46,443 nucleotides of DNA, taken from IMG/VR virus record IMGVR_UViG_3300045136_000222, positions 1-46,443 of that record. One strand, given 5' to 3'. A program made the translations under genes and the position numbers. Position 1 is the first letter of the stretch. Every line of letters begins with the position of its first letter. This document shows positions 23,689-32,270 of this stretch, piece after piece. Source of the DNA: a virus. The notes beneath the pieces were generated by a model that was not told the origin of the DNA, ran no database searches, and saw nothing but the letters and a program-made list of their open reading frames with translations.

Positions 23689-24108
23689 ATGAACAAAGTA
23701 ATGATAGAAGGTAATTTAGGTAACGATGCAGAATTGAAAACAGGTGGCAATGGTAAAACTTTTGTAACCTTTAGTGTAGCTGTTAATGAAGGGATTACTC
23801 AAGAAACTAAAAAAACAACTTGGTTTGATGTGGTAGTTTTTGGCTATGAAGCCGAGTTTGCAAAACTTTTAAAAAAGGGTGATAGTGTTTTCATAATAGG
23901 TAGATTTGAAAAGAAAGTTTACAATGAAAAAACTTATTTTAGTGTTATAGCAGAATCAATCTATTATTCACTTAAAGAACACAATTTACCTTTAATCAAT
24001 AGAGCTAATCAACAAAACAACAACACAACTCAAAAAGAGCAAGTGAATAATCAAGATTTTTCACAATTTGATTTTTTAAATTCAAGTTATGGAAAAATTG
24101 ATTTCTAA
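23689..24108 (+). CDS. ssb: Single-stranded DNA-binding protein
   Basis: The 139-residue protein has an OB-fold SSB pattern: NKVMIEGNLGNDAELK, FVTFSVAVNE, KKTTWFDVVVFGYEAEFA, LLKKGDSVFIIGRFEKKVY. A Gln/Asn-rich linker follows, then a short tail ending SSYGKIDF, where cellular SSB ends with an acidic DDDIPF-type tip; the tail here keeps only the final Phe and one Asp. Start follows AAAAAGGAG. It coats single strands during replication and recombination and probably works with the annealing protein of 14336-15262. Confidence 0.92.
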   Translation: MNKVMIEGNLGNDAELKTGGNGKTFVTFSVAVNEGITQETKKTTWFDVVVFGYEAEFAKLLKKGDSVFIIGRFEKKVYNEKTYFSVIAESIYYSLKEHNLPLINRANQQNNNTTQKEQVNNQDFSQFDFLNSSYGKIDF

Positions 24109-24331
24109 AAAGGCAAGTAATCTTAAAGAAGCATTTATGATGCTGTACGACTGGCGCAAAAGACCAAAAGAAATAACACCTTATCATTTAATCTTTAACC
24201 GATTACGCGCTGGCGACACAAAGTCAGTAGCAGAAATAAAAAAAACAAATTATTATGAATATAGTGCTTTTACATTATGGCAAAATTCAATGAGGGGAGA
24301 TGACATTTTTAAGATTTATCTTGATCTTTAG
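24089..24331 (+). CDS. Small protein of unknown function
   Basis: The 80-residue protein starts inside the 3' end of ssb in another frame (20-base overlap). It is basic and helical with many Tyr and Trp (MMLYDWRKRP, YHLIFNRLRAGD, YYEYSAFTLWQ). It is not recognised. It overlaps the next gene by 32 bases, so it belongs to a very compact operon. Its reality rests on tight packing and lack of alternative reading. Confidence 0.5.
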   Translation: MEKLISKKASNLKEAFMMLYDWRKRPKEITPYHLIFNRLRAGDTKSVAEIKKTNYYEYSAFTLWQNSMRGDDIFKIYLDL

Positions 24332-24575
24332 TATAGTTTTTAATATTATTATTGCTTGGTTTTTTTATAATGAAATAAAAAAATCAAAGAAAAATTACTA
24401 CCAAAGAAGAGCGGCGCAAGCACTTAACAATCAAAAAGAGCTTGAAAAGCTTTGTTATGATTTAAAAAAAAATAACGACCTAAACTATAATGCATTTTTG
24501 CATTTAGCTTGTGCATTTAAAAACGATAAACTCTTTAGCAATACCGCACTAACTTATGCAATTCAATCAGAATGA
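24300..24575 (+). CDS. Small single-pass membrane protein
   Basis: The 91-residue protein starts after GAGGGGAG, which is very close to the ATG. Residues 3-24 are a membrane segment (FLRFILIFSIVFNIIIAWFF) followed by a basic stretch (KKSKKNYYQRR), so the C-terminus is likely cytoplasmic. The rest is helical and has two cysteines. It is not recognised. Its place in a replication operon suggests an early membrane protein, perhaps for host inhibition, but nothing proves this. Confidence 0.5.
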   Translation: MTFLRFILIFSIVFNIIIAWFFYNEIKKSKKNYYQRRAAQALNNQKELEKLCYDLKKNNDLNYNAFLHLACAFKNDKLFSNTALTYAIQSE

Positions 24576-25143
24576 TATAAAAGTATCTTGTAAAGCAACA
24601 AAGTATATTGAACTAGCTAAGATATTGCCATTTCAAGATAACCTAAAAAATTTATCAAATAAAAATTTTGAAAAATTAAAAAATTCAATCTTAAAACACG
24701 GGCTACTTGCACCTTTTATAGTATGGAAGCATGAAAATACCTACTACCTCCTAGATGGACACCAAAGATTACGAGTGTTAGAAATTTTGTTACAAGAAGG
24801 ATTTAAACTTGAACAAGTACCGATTATTGAGGTTGTAGCTAGTTCTTATCAAGACGCAAAACAAAAACTTTTATCACTTGCATCGGCTTATGGTGAGTTT
24901 GACAAAGACGGGCTTTATCAGTATTTACATGAAAATCAGTTACCGCCAACGCTGATAGAAGACTTTTTTGTACCTACCAATTTTAGTTTTGAAAGTTTTT
25001 TAAATGAGTACTTTATAGAGCAAGAAACGATTGAAAGAAAAGAAAATAAAAAGCATAAGTTAATCATAGAAGGTGATTTTGAATCATTAAAAGAAATTCA
25101 AAAAATTGCAGAACAAAAAAATCTTAAAGCAAAATTAAAATGA
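24556..25143 (+). CDS. ParB/Srx-fold protein 3
   Basis: The 195-residue protein has a ParB-like domain: KYIELAKILPFQDNLKNL, LKNSILKHGLLAPFIV, and YYLLDGHQRLRVLEILLQ with the DGHQR box around residue 72. It then has YQDAKQKLLSLASAYGEFDKDGL as in phage ParB-like nuclease-domain proteins. It is only distantly similar to the pair at 18279-19405. It sits just before the putative small terminase, where such proteins are frequent in tailed phages. It overlaps the upstream gene by 20 bases. No partition partner (ParA) is present, so plasmid-like partition is unlikely. Confidence 0.72.
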   Translation: MQFNQNDIKVSCKATKYIELAKILPFQDNLKNLSNKNFEKLKNSILKHGLLAPFIVWKHENTYYLLDGHQRLRVLEILLQEGFKLEQVPIIEVVASSYQDAKQKLLSLASAYGEFDKDGLYQYLHENQLPPTLIEDFFVPTNFSFESFLNEYFIEQETIERKENKKHKLIIEGDFESLKEIQKIAEQKNLKAKLK

Positions 25144-25172
25144 TTATTCGCTCAAACTAGAATTTTCAAAAT

Positions 25173-25179
25173 GTATAAT
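25173..25179 (+). promoter_or_regulatory. GTATAAT box before the late packaging operon
   Basis: The box ends at 25179, seven bases before the GTG at 25187, with no SD. It lies in a 43-base gap after the ParB-like gene. It probably drives the operon that begins with the putative small terminase. Confidence 0.45.
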
Positions 25180-25186
25180 TTTTAAA

Positions 25187-26017
25187 GTGAGCGAAGATCA
25201 AAATAATCTTGACGATAAAAAAAAAGCGGCAAATGAAAAAAGAAAAAAATCTTTAAGTAAAAGAAGACGCACGCGAGTTTCTGTACCAGAATTTGTAGAA
25301 TTTGAAAATACAGAACAGCCAAAAAAAGAAAAAATCTTCATAGACCCCAATTGGAAATACAGCGACCTACCACCAATTGGTCAACGCATGTTACAGCTTG
25401 AAATTGCCAATCCCGACATTACAGGTCAAGAACTAAAACGACTTTTAAACACAAAAATATCACACACTTCGTTCTACAAAATTAGAAATTCAAAACTATA
25501 TCAAGCACTACTTGCAGAAGCTAGAAAAGATGAGTGGACTTTACTCAAGGAGTTAAGACTTGAGGCGTTAAAAAAAATGCGTAGTTTTTTAAGGTCAGAA
25601 GATAAAAATTTATCATTTAGAGCCGCTTCCATATTGATTAAAAATGGCATGATGATTGAGCTTATGCAAAAGAAAATTGAGCTTGATAAGCAAGCACAAG
25701 CAGAAGTATTTAATAACCCTATTAAAAAAGTCATTGAATTTAAATTTGAAGACAAACAATTCCCAATTCTTGGCAAAACAATCTTAAAAGAAGATGGAAG
25801 TATAGAATACATAGATCAGACAAATGGCATTGTCGCAAAAAAAGACGCCAATTCAAATGAAATAGAGGTCGTTTACAAAAAGGTAAATGAAACAAATGAA
25901 CAAGAAAACAATAGTAATGTATCAAATACCAATAATGAACAAGAAAAAGAAAATGAAGAGATTAAGATTAGTTTAAACATGGAAAGTTTACTTAATGATG
26001 ACGATGACAGAGAGTAA
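25187..26017 (+). CDS. Putative terminase small subunit
   Basis: The 276-residue protein starts with GTG. Residues 1-45 are basic and disordered (KRKKSLSKRRRTRV). Residues 65-125 resemble the helix-turn-helix of small terminases: PPIGQRMLQLEIANPDITGQ, then LLNTKISHTSFYKIRN. An oligomerisation-type helical stretch follows (about 125-170), and an acidic Asn/Glu-rich tail ends it. Position directly before the portal fits a DNA-recognition subunit, although the large subunit gene is about 12 kb upstream. It overlaps the next gene by 23 bases. The assignment is moderate. Confidence 0.5.
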   Translation: MSEDQNNLDDKKKAANEKRKKSLSKRRRTRVSVPEFVEFENTEQPKKEKIFIDPNWKYSDLPPIGQRMLQLEIANPDITGQELKRLLNTKISHTSFYKIRNSKLYQALLAEARKDEWTLLKELRLEALKKMRSFLRSEDKNLSFRAASILIKNGMMIELMQKKIELDKQAQAEVFNNPIKKVIEFKFEDKQFPILGKTILKEDGSIEYIDQTNGIVAKKDANSNEIEVVYKKVNETNEQENNSNVSNTNNEQEKENEEIKISLNMESLLNDDDDRE

Positions 26018-26444
26018 TTTTATTCAATTAAGTGATGAACTTGGTTTAGTTCAATTAAAAAACAGGTCATTTTATGTAAAACTTTTTAAGATTAAAAGCA
26101 TGAGACAATATGTCGGCGACATAGCTCGTAGGGTTTCGCCGATTGAGCAGTTTTATTTAGACGCTTTGCAAGTGGTTACTAGAGTACATGGGCAAGGTAT
26201 TTATATCAATAAGTCAAAAGTTTTTATAAGTGAAAAAAATTTTAATGTACTTTTTTATTTAGTAGTAGACTATATTGTGCGGTTAACAAATCTAGATAGA
26301 AATAAAGCTATGATAGAGGCTGGTAAGTTATTTCGCGACATGGGTCCCACTCTTGCCGACTTTGCGCCAGATACTCATGTTTTAGCCGAGTTAGATTATT
26401 TGTTTATATTAAATAATGAACAAAAGTCAGAAATAGAGCATTAA
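25995..26444 (+). CDS. Protein of unknown function before the portal gene
   Basis: The 149-residue protein is not recognised. It is predicted mixed helical (VSPIEQFYLDALQVVTRVHG, YLVVDYIVRLTNLDRNKAMIEAGKLF). Three in-frame ATGs occur in the first four codons; the first (25995) has GGAAAG eight bases upstream. It starts within the acidic tail of the putative small terminase. A role in packaging or head assembly is suggested by position alone. Confidence 0.55.
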   Translation: MMTMTESNFIQLSDELGLVQLKNRSFYVKLFKIKSMRQYVGDIARRVSPIEQFYLDALQVVTRVHGQGIYINKSKVFISEKNFNVLFYLVVDYIVRLTNLDRNKAMIEAGKLFRDMGPTLADFAPDTHVLAELDYLFILNNEQKSEIEH

Positions 26445-26454
26445 AAAGTATAAC

Positions 26455-26460
26455 TATAAT
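26455..26460 (+). promoter_or_regulatory. Possible promoter for the portal operon
   Basis: AAAAGTATAACTATAAT lies in the 35-base gap before the portal gene; TATAAT ends 19 bases before the ATG at 26480. A short SD (CGGAG) follows at 26466-26470, so this would be a leadered message. Confidence 0.35.
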
Positions 26461-26479
26461 AGCAACGGAGTTAGTTTAG

Positions 26480-29400
26480 ATGGCAATTTTAGATTTTTTT
26501 ATAAAAGATAAAAGATTAAAACAGCTAGAATCAGAAATTGAAAACCTAAAAAAACAATTAGAAGATGCTACCTTTGACGATTTTATAAGACAAAAAGAAA
26601 TTGACGATTTTGGAGCGCCGACTTCAAACATTTTTAACTACTATTCAAGTATAGAACAACAACTTGATACTGCAACCTTGCTAAAACTACTTACTACAGA
26701 AGGTTGGTTTTATATTGCTGTTAATGCAATTGCTAAAACCATAGCTTCACTACCGATAAAACTTTACAAACAGGTATACCGAGACGAATTAAACGAGCAA
26801 ACAGGAGTAGTTACTAGAAAGTTAATACTAGAAGACGCAAGCGGCGAGCCAGAATCATTAATTTTTCAGTACCCAAATGACTTAATCACCGCAACCGAGT
26901 TTTATTGGCTTATACTTTCAGACTTACTTGCCACAGGGGACGCTTTTATCTATCTAGATATCGGCACGGGCTCAATAAATGTCTCTACAAGAGAGCTAAA
27001 ACTAAAACAGCTTTTTAAAGAGAAAAAAATCAAATCAACCGACCTTAAAGTACAAGGCATCTACAGAATCAACCCTGCTCTTATTGACATAACAATAGAC
27101 AAAGAAACCGCAATGCCAAATGGTTATGTGATTAGAAATTTTAATACACAGCACTATTTTAGTTTAGATGAAATTATTCACATTAAACTACCTAACCCTG
27201 CCAATCACTTACGAGGACTTGCGCCAATAGTACCTGTTTTTAAAAATGTTTTACTAGATAGATATTCAACCGAGCACATGATTAGATTTTATAAACAAGG
27301 TGCTAGGCTTGGTGGAGTAATTGAGACACAACAAAAACTAACAAAAGAACAGATTACAAGATTGCAACGAGCATTTGAAGCTGACTATACAGGTAAAAGA
27401 AACCACCATAGGACTCTAATCTTACCGCAAGGCATGACCTACAAAGCAATAGAAGAAAACCCCTACCAAGAAAGCTTAATCAACTTTATAAAAAACAACC
27501 GCGAGCCAATCATGAGCGCGTACAATGTGCCGCCAATTAAGGTAGGGCTACTTGATGGCGCTACTTATGCAAATGCGCTTATACAGCTTAAGATTTTCTT
27601 TACCGATACAATCATGCCGATTATTTCAATTCTTGAAGGTGCTTTAAATAAGTCTAATATACTTTTGCCGAGTGAAAAAAATCTAGTTTTGAAATTTGAC
27701 TTATCACAAATTGAAGCACTTCAAGAAAACCAAGAACAAAAAGCTGAAACTGCAATTAAATTATTACAAAGCGGTTGGACAATCAATGAGGTAAGGCAAC
27801 GACTATGGTCGTTACCTAATATAGAAAACGCCGACACTTCACCTTTAATCAATACAGCAACTAGACAAAGTGGTTTAGATATTTTGACTACTCAAGAAAG
27901 TGAATCTAAAACTATTGAGACAAAACTAGATGCACAAGCGCCGCAACCAGATGCTCAACTTATTGCTAGTGATATAACCGACACAAAACAAACTTTTGAG
28001 CAACGAGTCGCTACTCTTATTGCACAACTTATGGCTCAAGGAGTGCCGCTAGATTTGGCAACTAGACAAGCAATAGAGCAAGCTTTATTAGAAGGTTATA
28101 AACCACAAACTAGCAATGAAACTACTATTAGTGAACAAGCTCAAAATGAACAAAGCAATCAAATTGAGATTAAAGTAGAAAATGAAAGTGAACAAAATGA
28201 TAAGACTATTTTAGAAACTTATGACGGCTCACACTTTCACAAATATCAAGCAAATGCTACAAAAACAGAAATAGACGGCGCTCACTGCCATATTTTTGTG
28301 TTAAGTGATGGCACACAAATCACGACAGAACTAGACGGCGAACATGAGCATATTATTCCAGAACCAAGCACAAATGAAAAACAAGAAACAGGAGCGCACT
28401 ATCACATAGTAAGAATTGGTGATAAAGAATATAAAACAGAAATTGACGGAGCTCACTCACATGAGTATCTAGTCAATGCAACTACTTTAAGCGGAGTGCA
28501 TACTCATAAACTAGTACTTGATGACGGCACAGAAATTTATTCTATTACACAACTTGAGTCATTTATAACTACTGCAATAAATGAAGACGATGTTAACACT
28601 CAAGAACAAGAACTTGAACCTAAAATTGATAAGCATCCTTTCACTCAAGAACAAATTGACGCTCATTTAAAAGCAATGACAGGTGAAGGTATAAAAGTTT
28701 ATTATGAAAAAAGATTAGAGCTAGCAAAAGAATTTTTTAATAATTTAAGTAAACTAGTGTCAGAAGAGTGGAGTGATAAATTCAAGCAATATGGTATTTA
28801 TCATATAACAAAAGCTAAAAACAATGTCTTTGATAAGAAAAAATTAAAAACATTTATTGAGCAAGAGACAGAAAAGTTAATTGAATTTTTTAATGCTACA
28901 CAAGAGTATGGCTTTAATAATACACTCATTGATTTTAGATTTAAATTCCCAAATGAAAAAGCAACAGAACTATCTAGAGAGTATGCCGCCGAGATGGTGC
29001 AAAATGTTACACAAACAACAATTGACCAACTTAATGAAATCATAAGTAGCGGCATGGATCAAAATTTGAGTGTAGCAGAAATTTCAAAAAACATAAGAGA
29101 CTATTTTCAAGGTGAAGAAGCAATTACACGAGCTAGAGCAGAAACTATTGCAAGAACAGAAACTCTTACAATGATAAGTGAAGGTCAAAACCTTAAAGTG
29201 AAAGAGTTTAAAAAAGAATATCCTAAAGAATCAAAAAATCTAATGAAAGTATGGATAACTGCACAAGACGAACGCGTACGCGGCAACCCTGAAGGTATCT
29301 ATAAACACTCTAAAGCAAATCATTTTGATTTAGATGGCGAGGTTGTAAAAGAAACTAAACCATTTTCAAACGGGCTTATGTACCCCAGACAAAAAGGCGC

Positions 29401-29509
29401 ACCACCAGAAGAGGTTATCAATTGTCGTTGTACTTATATGATCTTCTTTAAGGAAGACAAAGACGATGTTTTAGAAAATCTTGAGCCAAGCGAGGCAAGT
29501 GATTTGTAA
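26480..29509 (+). CDS. Portal protein fused to a MuF-type head morphogenesis domain
   Basis: The 1009-residue protein joins two head proteins usually encoded separately. Residues 1 to about 430 are an HK97-type portal (LLKLLTTEGWFYIAVNAIAKTIASLP, AFIYL, RGLAPIVPVFKNVLL, GVIETQQKLTKEQ, NVPPIKVGLLDGATYAN). A Gln/Glu-rich linker follows, then four to five H-x-H repeats (577-687). From about 740 a helical region leads into a MuF domain: ARAETIARTETLTMISEG, VWITAQDERVRGNP, HFDLDGEVV, PEEVINCRCTYMIFF. The portal is the DNA gateway, and MuF proteins are internal minor head proteins. The fusion is continuous without frameshift. Confidence 0.88.
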   Translation: MAILDFFIKDKRLKQLESEIENLKKQLEDATFDDFIRQKEIDDFGAPTSNIFNYYSSIEQQLDTATLLKLLTTEGWFYIAVNAIAKTIASLPIKLYKQVYRDELNEQTGVVTRKLILEDASGEPESLIFQYPNDLITATEFYWLILSDLLATGDAFIYLDIGTGSINVSTRELKLKQLFKEKKIKSTDLKVQGIYRINPALIDITIDKETAMPNGYVIRNFNTQHYFSLDEIIHIKLPNPANHLRGLAPIVPVFKNVLLDRYSTEHMIRFYKQGARLGGVIETQQKLTKEQITRLQRAFEADYTGKRNHHRTLILPQGMTYKAIEENPYQESLINFIKNNREPIMSAYNVPPIKVGLLDGATYANALIQLKIFFTDTIMPIISILEGALNKSNILLPSEKNLVLKFDLSQIEALQENQEQKAETAIKLLQSGWTINEVRQRLWSLPNIENADTSPLINTATRQSGLDILTTQESESKTIETKLDAQAPQPDAQLIASDITDTKQTFEQRVATLIAQLMAQGVPLDLATRQAIEQALLEGYKPQTSNETTISEQAQNEQSNQIEIKVENESEQNDKTILETYDGSHFHKYQANATKTEIDGAHCHIFVLSDGTQITTELDGEHEHIIPEPSTNEKQETGAHYHIVRIGDKEYKTEIDGAHSHEYLVNATTLSGVHTHKLVLDDGTEIYSITQLESFITTAINEDDVNTQEQELEPKIDKHPFTQEQIDAHLKAMTGEGIKVYYEKRLELAKEFFNNLSKLVSEEWSDKFKQYGIYHITKAKNNVFDKKKLKTFIEQETEKLIEFFNATQEYGFNNTLIDFRFKFPNEKATELSREYAAEMVQNVTQTTIDQLNEIISSGMDQNLSVAEISKNIRDYFQGEEAITRARAETIARTETLTMISEGQNLKVKEFKKEYPKESKNLMKVWITAQDERVRGNPEGIYKHSKANHFDLDGEVVKETKPFSNGLMYPRQKGAPPEEVINCRCTYMIFFKEDKDDVLENLEPSEASDL
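28208..28540 (+). repeat. HxH-repeat linker within the portal-MuF fusion
   Basis: Encoded residues about 577-687 contain SHFHKYQANAT, TEIDGAHCHIFVLSDGT, TELDGEHEHII, GAHYHIVRIGD, TEIDGAHSHEYLVNAT and SGVHTHKLVLDDGT. Each unit pairs an H-x-H motif with a beta hairpin and a T-E-(I/L)-D-G turn. The pattern suggests a metal-binding beta repeat. It separates the portal and MuF parts. Confidence 0.7.
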
Positions 29510-29568
29510 AAATAAAGTATAAATAAAATAGAGAGTTAAATTTAGTTGATTAAAAAGGTTTTATAATT

Positions 29569-30555
29569 ATGGACAACAATAACAAACTGCAAAAAAAAAT
29601 TAAATATCTAGATTGCAAGGTTGAATTTGACAAAAAGCACATTACTAAATCGGTAGATGGTGGATTGTATATTGAAGGCTATGCGAACACTATAGATAAA
29701 GACCGAGTAGGTGATGTGGTTTTACCTACGGCTTTTGAAAAATCTTTACCAAACTATTTAAAGAATCCTGTTCTACTCTATCAACACTCATGGGACAATG
29801 TTATCGGTAAAGTTATTGACGCAAAAGTAACTGACAATGGGCTTTGGGTTAAGGCTTATGTTTCTAGCTCTAAAGATTGTGAAGACATAAGGACAAAGAT
29901 CAAAGAAGGTATCTTGAAAACTTTTTCAATTGGTTACGATGAAAAAGAAGCAGAAAGAGACGAGTTAACAAAAACAAACTATGTAAAAGATATTGAATTA
30001 CTAGAAATCAGTATAGTATCTATACCAGCCAACCCTAACGCAATCTTCACTCAATCAATTGAAGAAAAATTTATGAAAAAAGATAAAGCTTCGCAAAGTG
30101 ATAAGCCAGAACGCTTAAGAGGTGAAAGTCATTCAGAATGTATGCATAGAATAATTTCAATGCTTATGGATTCAGAACACAACTACCCTCAAGACCGAGC
30201 CGTTGCGGCGGCTTATAGTATTTGCGGTGAAAAAGATTTTGACGTAGAAACTTTAAAACTTTTAATTGAAAAAATTGACGCTTTACTAACTAACTTAACA
30301 CAAGAAAAGGAGAAACAAAAAATGGAAGAAAATAAACCAGAACAACCACAAGAACAAGCTCAACAACCACAAATTGATATTGCTAAAATTCATGAGCATT
30401 TGAATTTAATCATGGAAAAATTAAATTCAATTGAAGCAAAACTTGACGCAATGTCGGCAAAAGAATCTATAGAAAACATGAGCGAAGAGGAAGCTATGAA
30501 AGAGCTTGAGGCAGTAACTCAAGAGCTTGAAAAGTTAACAGAAAGAGGAGCTTAA
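29569..30555 (+). CDS. Prohead protease (HK97 family) with C-terminal scaffold-like region
   Basis: The 328-residue protein starts with a serine protease domain: LYIEGYANTIDKDRVGDVVL, LLYQHSWDNVIGKV (His73), ILKTFSIGYDEKEA (Ser120) and IELLEISIVSIPANPNA. This is the S78 HK97 prohead protease pattern. Then comes a cysteine-containing segment (HSECMHRIISMLM, RAVAAAYSICGE) and a Gln/Glu-rich coiled coil (about 235-325) that may act as scaffold. It should cleave the capsid N-terminal region and itself during maturation. Start lies after a weak AAGG. It sits between portal and capsid as usual. Confidence 0.9.
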   Translation: MDNNNKLQKKIKYLDCKVEFDKKHITKSVDGGLYIEGYANTIDKDRVGDVVLPTAFEKSLPNYLKNPVLLYQHSWDNVIGKVIDAKVTDNGLWVKAYVSSSKDCEDIRTKIKEGILKTFSIGYDEKEAERDELTKTNYVKDIELLEISIVSIPANPNAIFTQSIEEKFMKKDKASQSDKPERLRGESHSECMHRIISMLMDSEHNYPQDRAVAAAYSICGEKDFDVETLKLLIEKIDALLTNLTQEKEKQKMEENKPEQPQEQAQQPQIDIAKIHEHLNLIMEKLNSIEAKLDAMSAKESIENMSEEEAMKELEAVTQELEKLTERGA

Positions 30556-30557
30556 AA

Positions 30558-30749
30558 ATGTATGAATTAAATTTTGGTACAGGTTCAAGAAACAAAAATA
30601 AAAAAGGCGGTCGCGGCAAGACAAGTTCAAGAAAAAGAGGCGGATCAAAAAAACGCGGCGGCAAAAAGAAAAAAAGCTACATTGATATAACAAACTTCAA
30701 TGTGAAAAAATTTTCAAGTAATAGTAACCAATTTTTTAATTTAATATAA
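30558..30749 (+). CDS. Small highly basic protein, histone-like tail composition
   Basis: The 63-residue protein follows GAGGAG with good spacing and begins three bases after the protease stop. Residues 9-40 are almost only Gly, Lys, Arg and Ser (KKGGRGKTSSRKRGG, SKKRGGKKKKS), giving extreme positive charge. The rest (YIDITNFNVKKF) is ordinary. It is probably a DNA-binding protein packaged or assembled with the head, or a minor capsid component. Such a gene between protease and major capsid is unusual. No family is recognised. Confidence 0.6.
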   Translation: MYELNFGTGSRNKNKKGGRGKTSSRKRGGSKKRGGKKKKSYIDITNFNVKKFSSNSNQFFNLI

Positions 30750-30779
30750 ACCAAAATTACAAAGAGAGGAGAACAAAAA

Positions 30780-32174
30780 ATGGACACAAAACAATTATTA
30801 CAAGAGGCCAAAGCAAAACTTGCTGAGGCTAAAAAACAAAAACTTAAAGCACTTTTAAACAATGTTTCTGAGCCAAAAAAATTTGGTAAACTATCAGAAA
30901 AAAGCGTGCAAATTCTTAAAAAATGGGGTTGCTACGGATCAGAACACGATGGTGAGGAAGTGGTAAAAAATTTTGACCGCTTACTTAGAGTAAATACAGC
31001 TGACAAAAAATACTCTTACATACCTAAAGAAGAAAGAGAGCAATTAAGACAATTCAAAGAAGCTGTAGATGTCGCAGTTATCTTAAGCAAAATCTTTAAA
31101 AAACCAATCACAGAATTAAAGTTTTTTAAAGAAGATTTAGAATATAGATTAAAAGCATTTGGTATCGGACTAGGAGCTGAGGGTTATGAATGGATACCAA
31201 CTATCGTATCAGACACTTACGTAGATGAATACAACATTGAGCGCAAAGTGTCTACGCTCTTTACAGAAATTAAAATGCCATCTAACCCTTACAAATTTCC
31301 AGTTTTATCAAACGGAGCAATTGCAAGGAAGATAGGCGAGGTAACAGCTTTATCACCATCACAAACATTTAAAACTGACAATTCAATTCTTTTAGACGCA
31401 GTAAAATTTACAAATCAATATGCGTTACCAGAAGAGTTAAATGAAGACTCGGCAGTAGACATGGTGAAAGTAATTCGCCAAGAATTGATTGAAGGACAAG
31501 AAAAAGCTCTAGAGATTGCAATTCTTGAAGGTGATAAAGCAGGCACAATGCATCACTTTTCACAGCTACCTGATGTAGCGCCAAATACACCAATATCTAC
31601 TTTAGTTAACACACCAGAAACCGCTTTTGATGGATTAAGAAAAAGAGCAATTGCGGCTGGTGGTGCGGCAAAAGTAGACGCTGGAGGCAATGCTCTTACT
31701 GAGGCAGAGCTTTCACTTGCAAGACAAAAATTGAAAAAATTCGGAGTTGTACCAAGTGATCTTGCAATCATTGTATCACCAAAAGTGTACAATCAAATGT
31801 TACAACTTGATGATGTAAGAACAATGGAGCAATATGGCGCTCAAGCGACCGTATTAAGTGGCGAGCTTGCAAAATATGAAGGCATACCTGTAATTGTTAG
31901 TGAGTACTTAAGAGAAGATTGTGATGCAACAGGAGTTAACAGCAACACACCTGCAAACAATAATAAAGGCTCACTAATTATTGTAAACAGAAAACGCTTC
32001 TTTGTAGGTACAAGGAGAGCAATCAATATCTTAGTTGAGAAAAACAGAACTCAATACGATGTGCTTGACCTAGTATCTTTTGCAAGAAAAGCGTTTGAAG
32101 GTATCTTGAAAGCCGATGGCTCTAACTACTCACAAGAGTCAAGTGTAGTGTTAATTCACAATATCGGATTATAA
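30780..32174 (+). CDS. Major capsid protein, HK97 fold
   Basis: The 464-residue protein follows a strong SD (GAGAGGAG). The first about 110 residues are lysine-rich helices typical of a delta domain removed by the protease. The shell part starts around EGYEWIPTIVSDTYVDEYN and has HK97-type blocks: VSTLFTEIKMPSNPYKFPVL, ALPEELNEDS, EKALEIAILEGD, DLAIIVSPKVYNQML, YEGIPVIVSEYL, RRAINILVEKNR. It ends with VVLIHNIGL. It forms the icosahedral shell. A strong terminator follows. Confidence 0.9.
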   Translation: MDTKQLLQEAKAKLAEAKKQKLKALLNNVSEPKKFGKLSEKSVQILKKWGCYGSEHDGEEVVKNFDRLLRVNTADKKYSYIPKEEREQLRQFKEAVDVAVILSKIFKKPITELKFFKEDLEYRLKAFGIGLGAEGYEWIPTIVSDTYVDEYNIERKVSTLFTEIKMPSNPYKFPVLSNGAIARKIGEVTALSPSQTFKTDNSILLDAVKFTNQYALPEELNEDSAVDMVKVIRQELIEGQEKALEIAILEGDKAGTMHHFSQLPDVAPNTPISTLVNTPETAFDGLRKRAIAAGGAAKVDAGGNALTEAELSLARQKLKKFGVVPSDLAIIVSPKVYNQMLQLDDVRTMEQYGAQATVLSGELAKYEGIPVIVSEYLREDCDATGVNSNTPANNNKGSLIIVNRKRFFVGTRRAINILVEKNRTQYDVLDLVSFARKAFEGILKADGSNYSQESSVVLIHNIGL

Positions 32175-32180
32175 TAGGTT

Positions 32181-32250
32181 TCTAGACAAGGAAGTCTAGA
32201 TTGTGGTGGTAAAATCAAGGTAGGTAGCTTAAGAGCTATCTACCTTTTTT
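32181..32250 (+). terminator. Strong terminator after the capsid gene, preceded by a second hairpin
   Basis: A 12-bp stem pairs 32218-32229 with 32234-32245 (one G-T) around the loop TAAG and runs into six T. A separate 7-bp hairpin (TCTAGAC/GTCTAGA, 32181-32200) lies between the capsid stop and it, and may protect the 3' end. Confidence 0.9.
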
Positions 32251-32270
32251 AATTTAATGAGGTGAAAAAA

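Noticed and set aside
28208-28540. CRISPR array or DNA-level tandem repeat
   Set aside because: The repeats are at protein level with unequal units, and the frame stays open. No CRISPR-type direct repeats with spacers were seen anywhere in the window.
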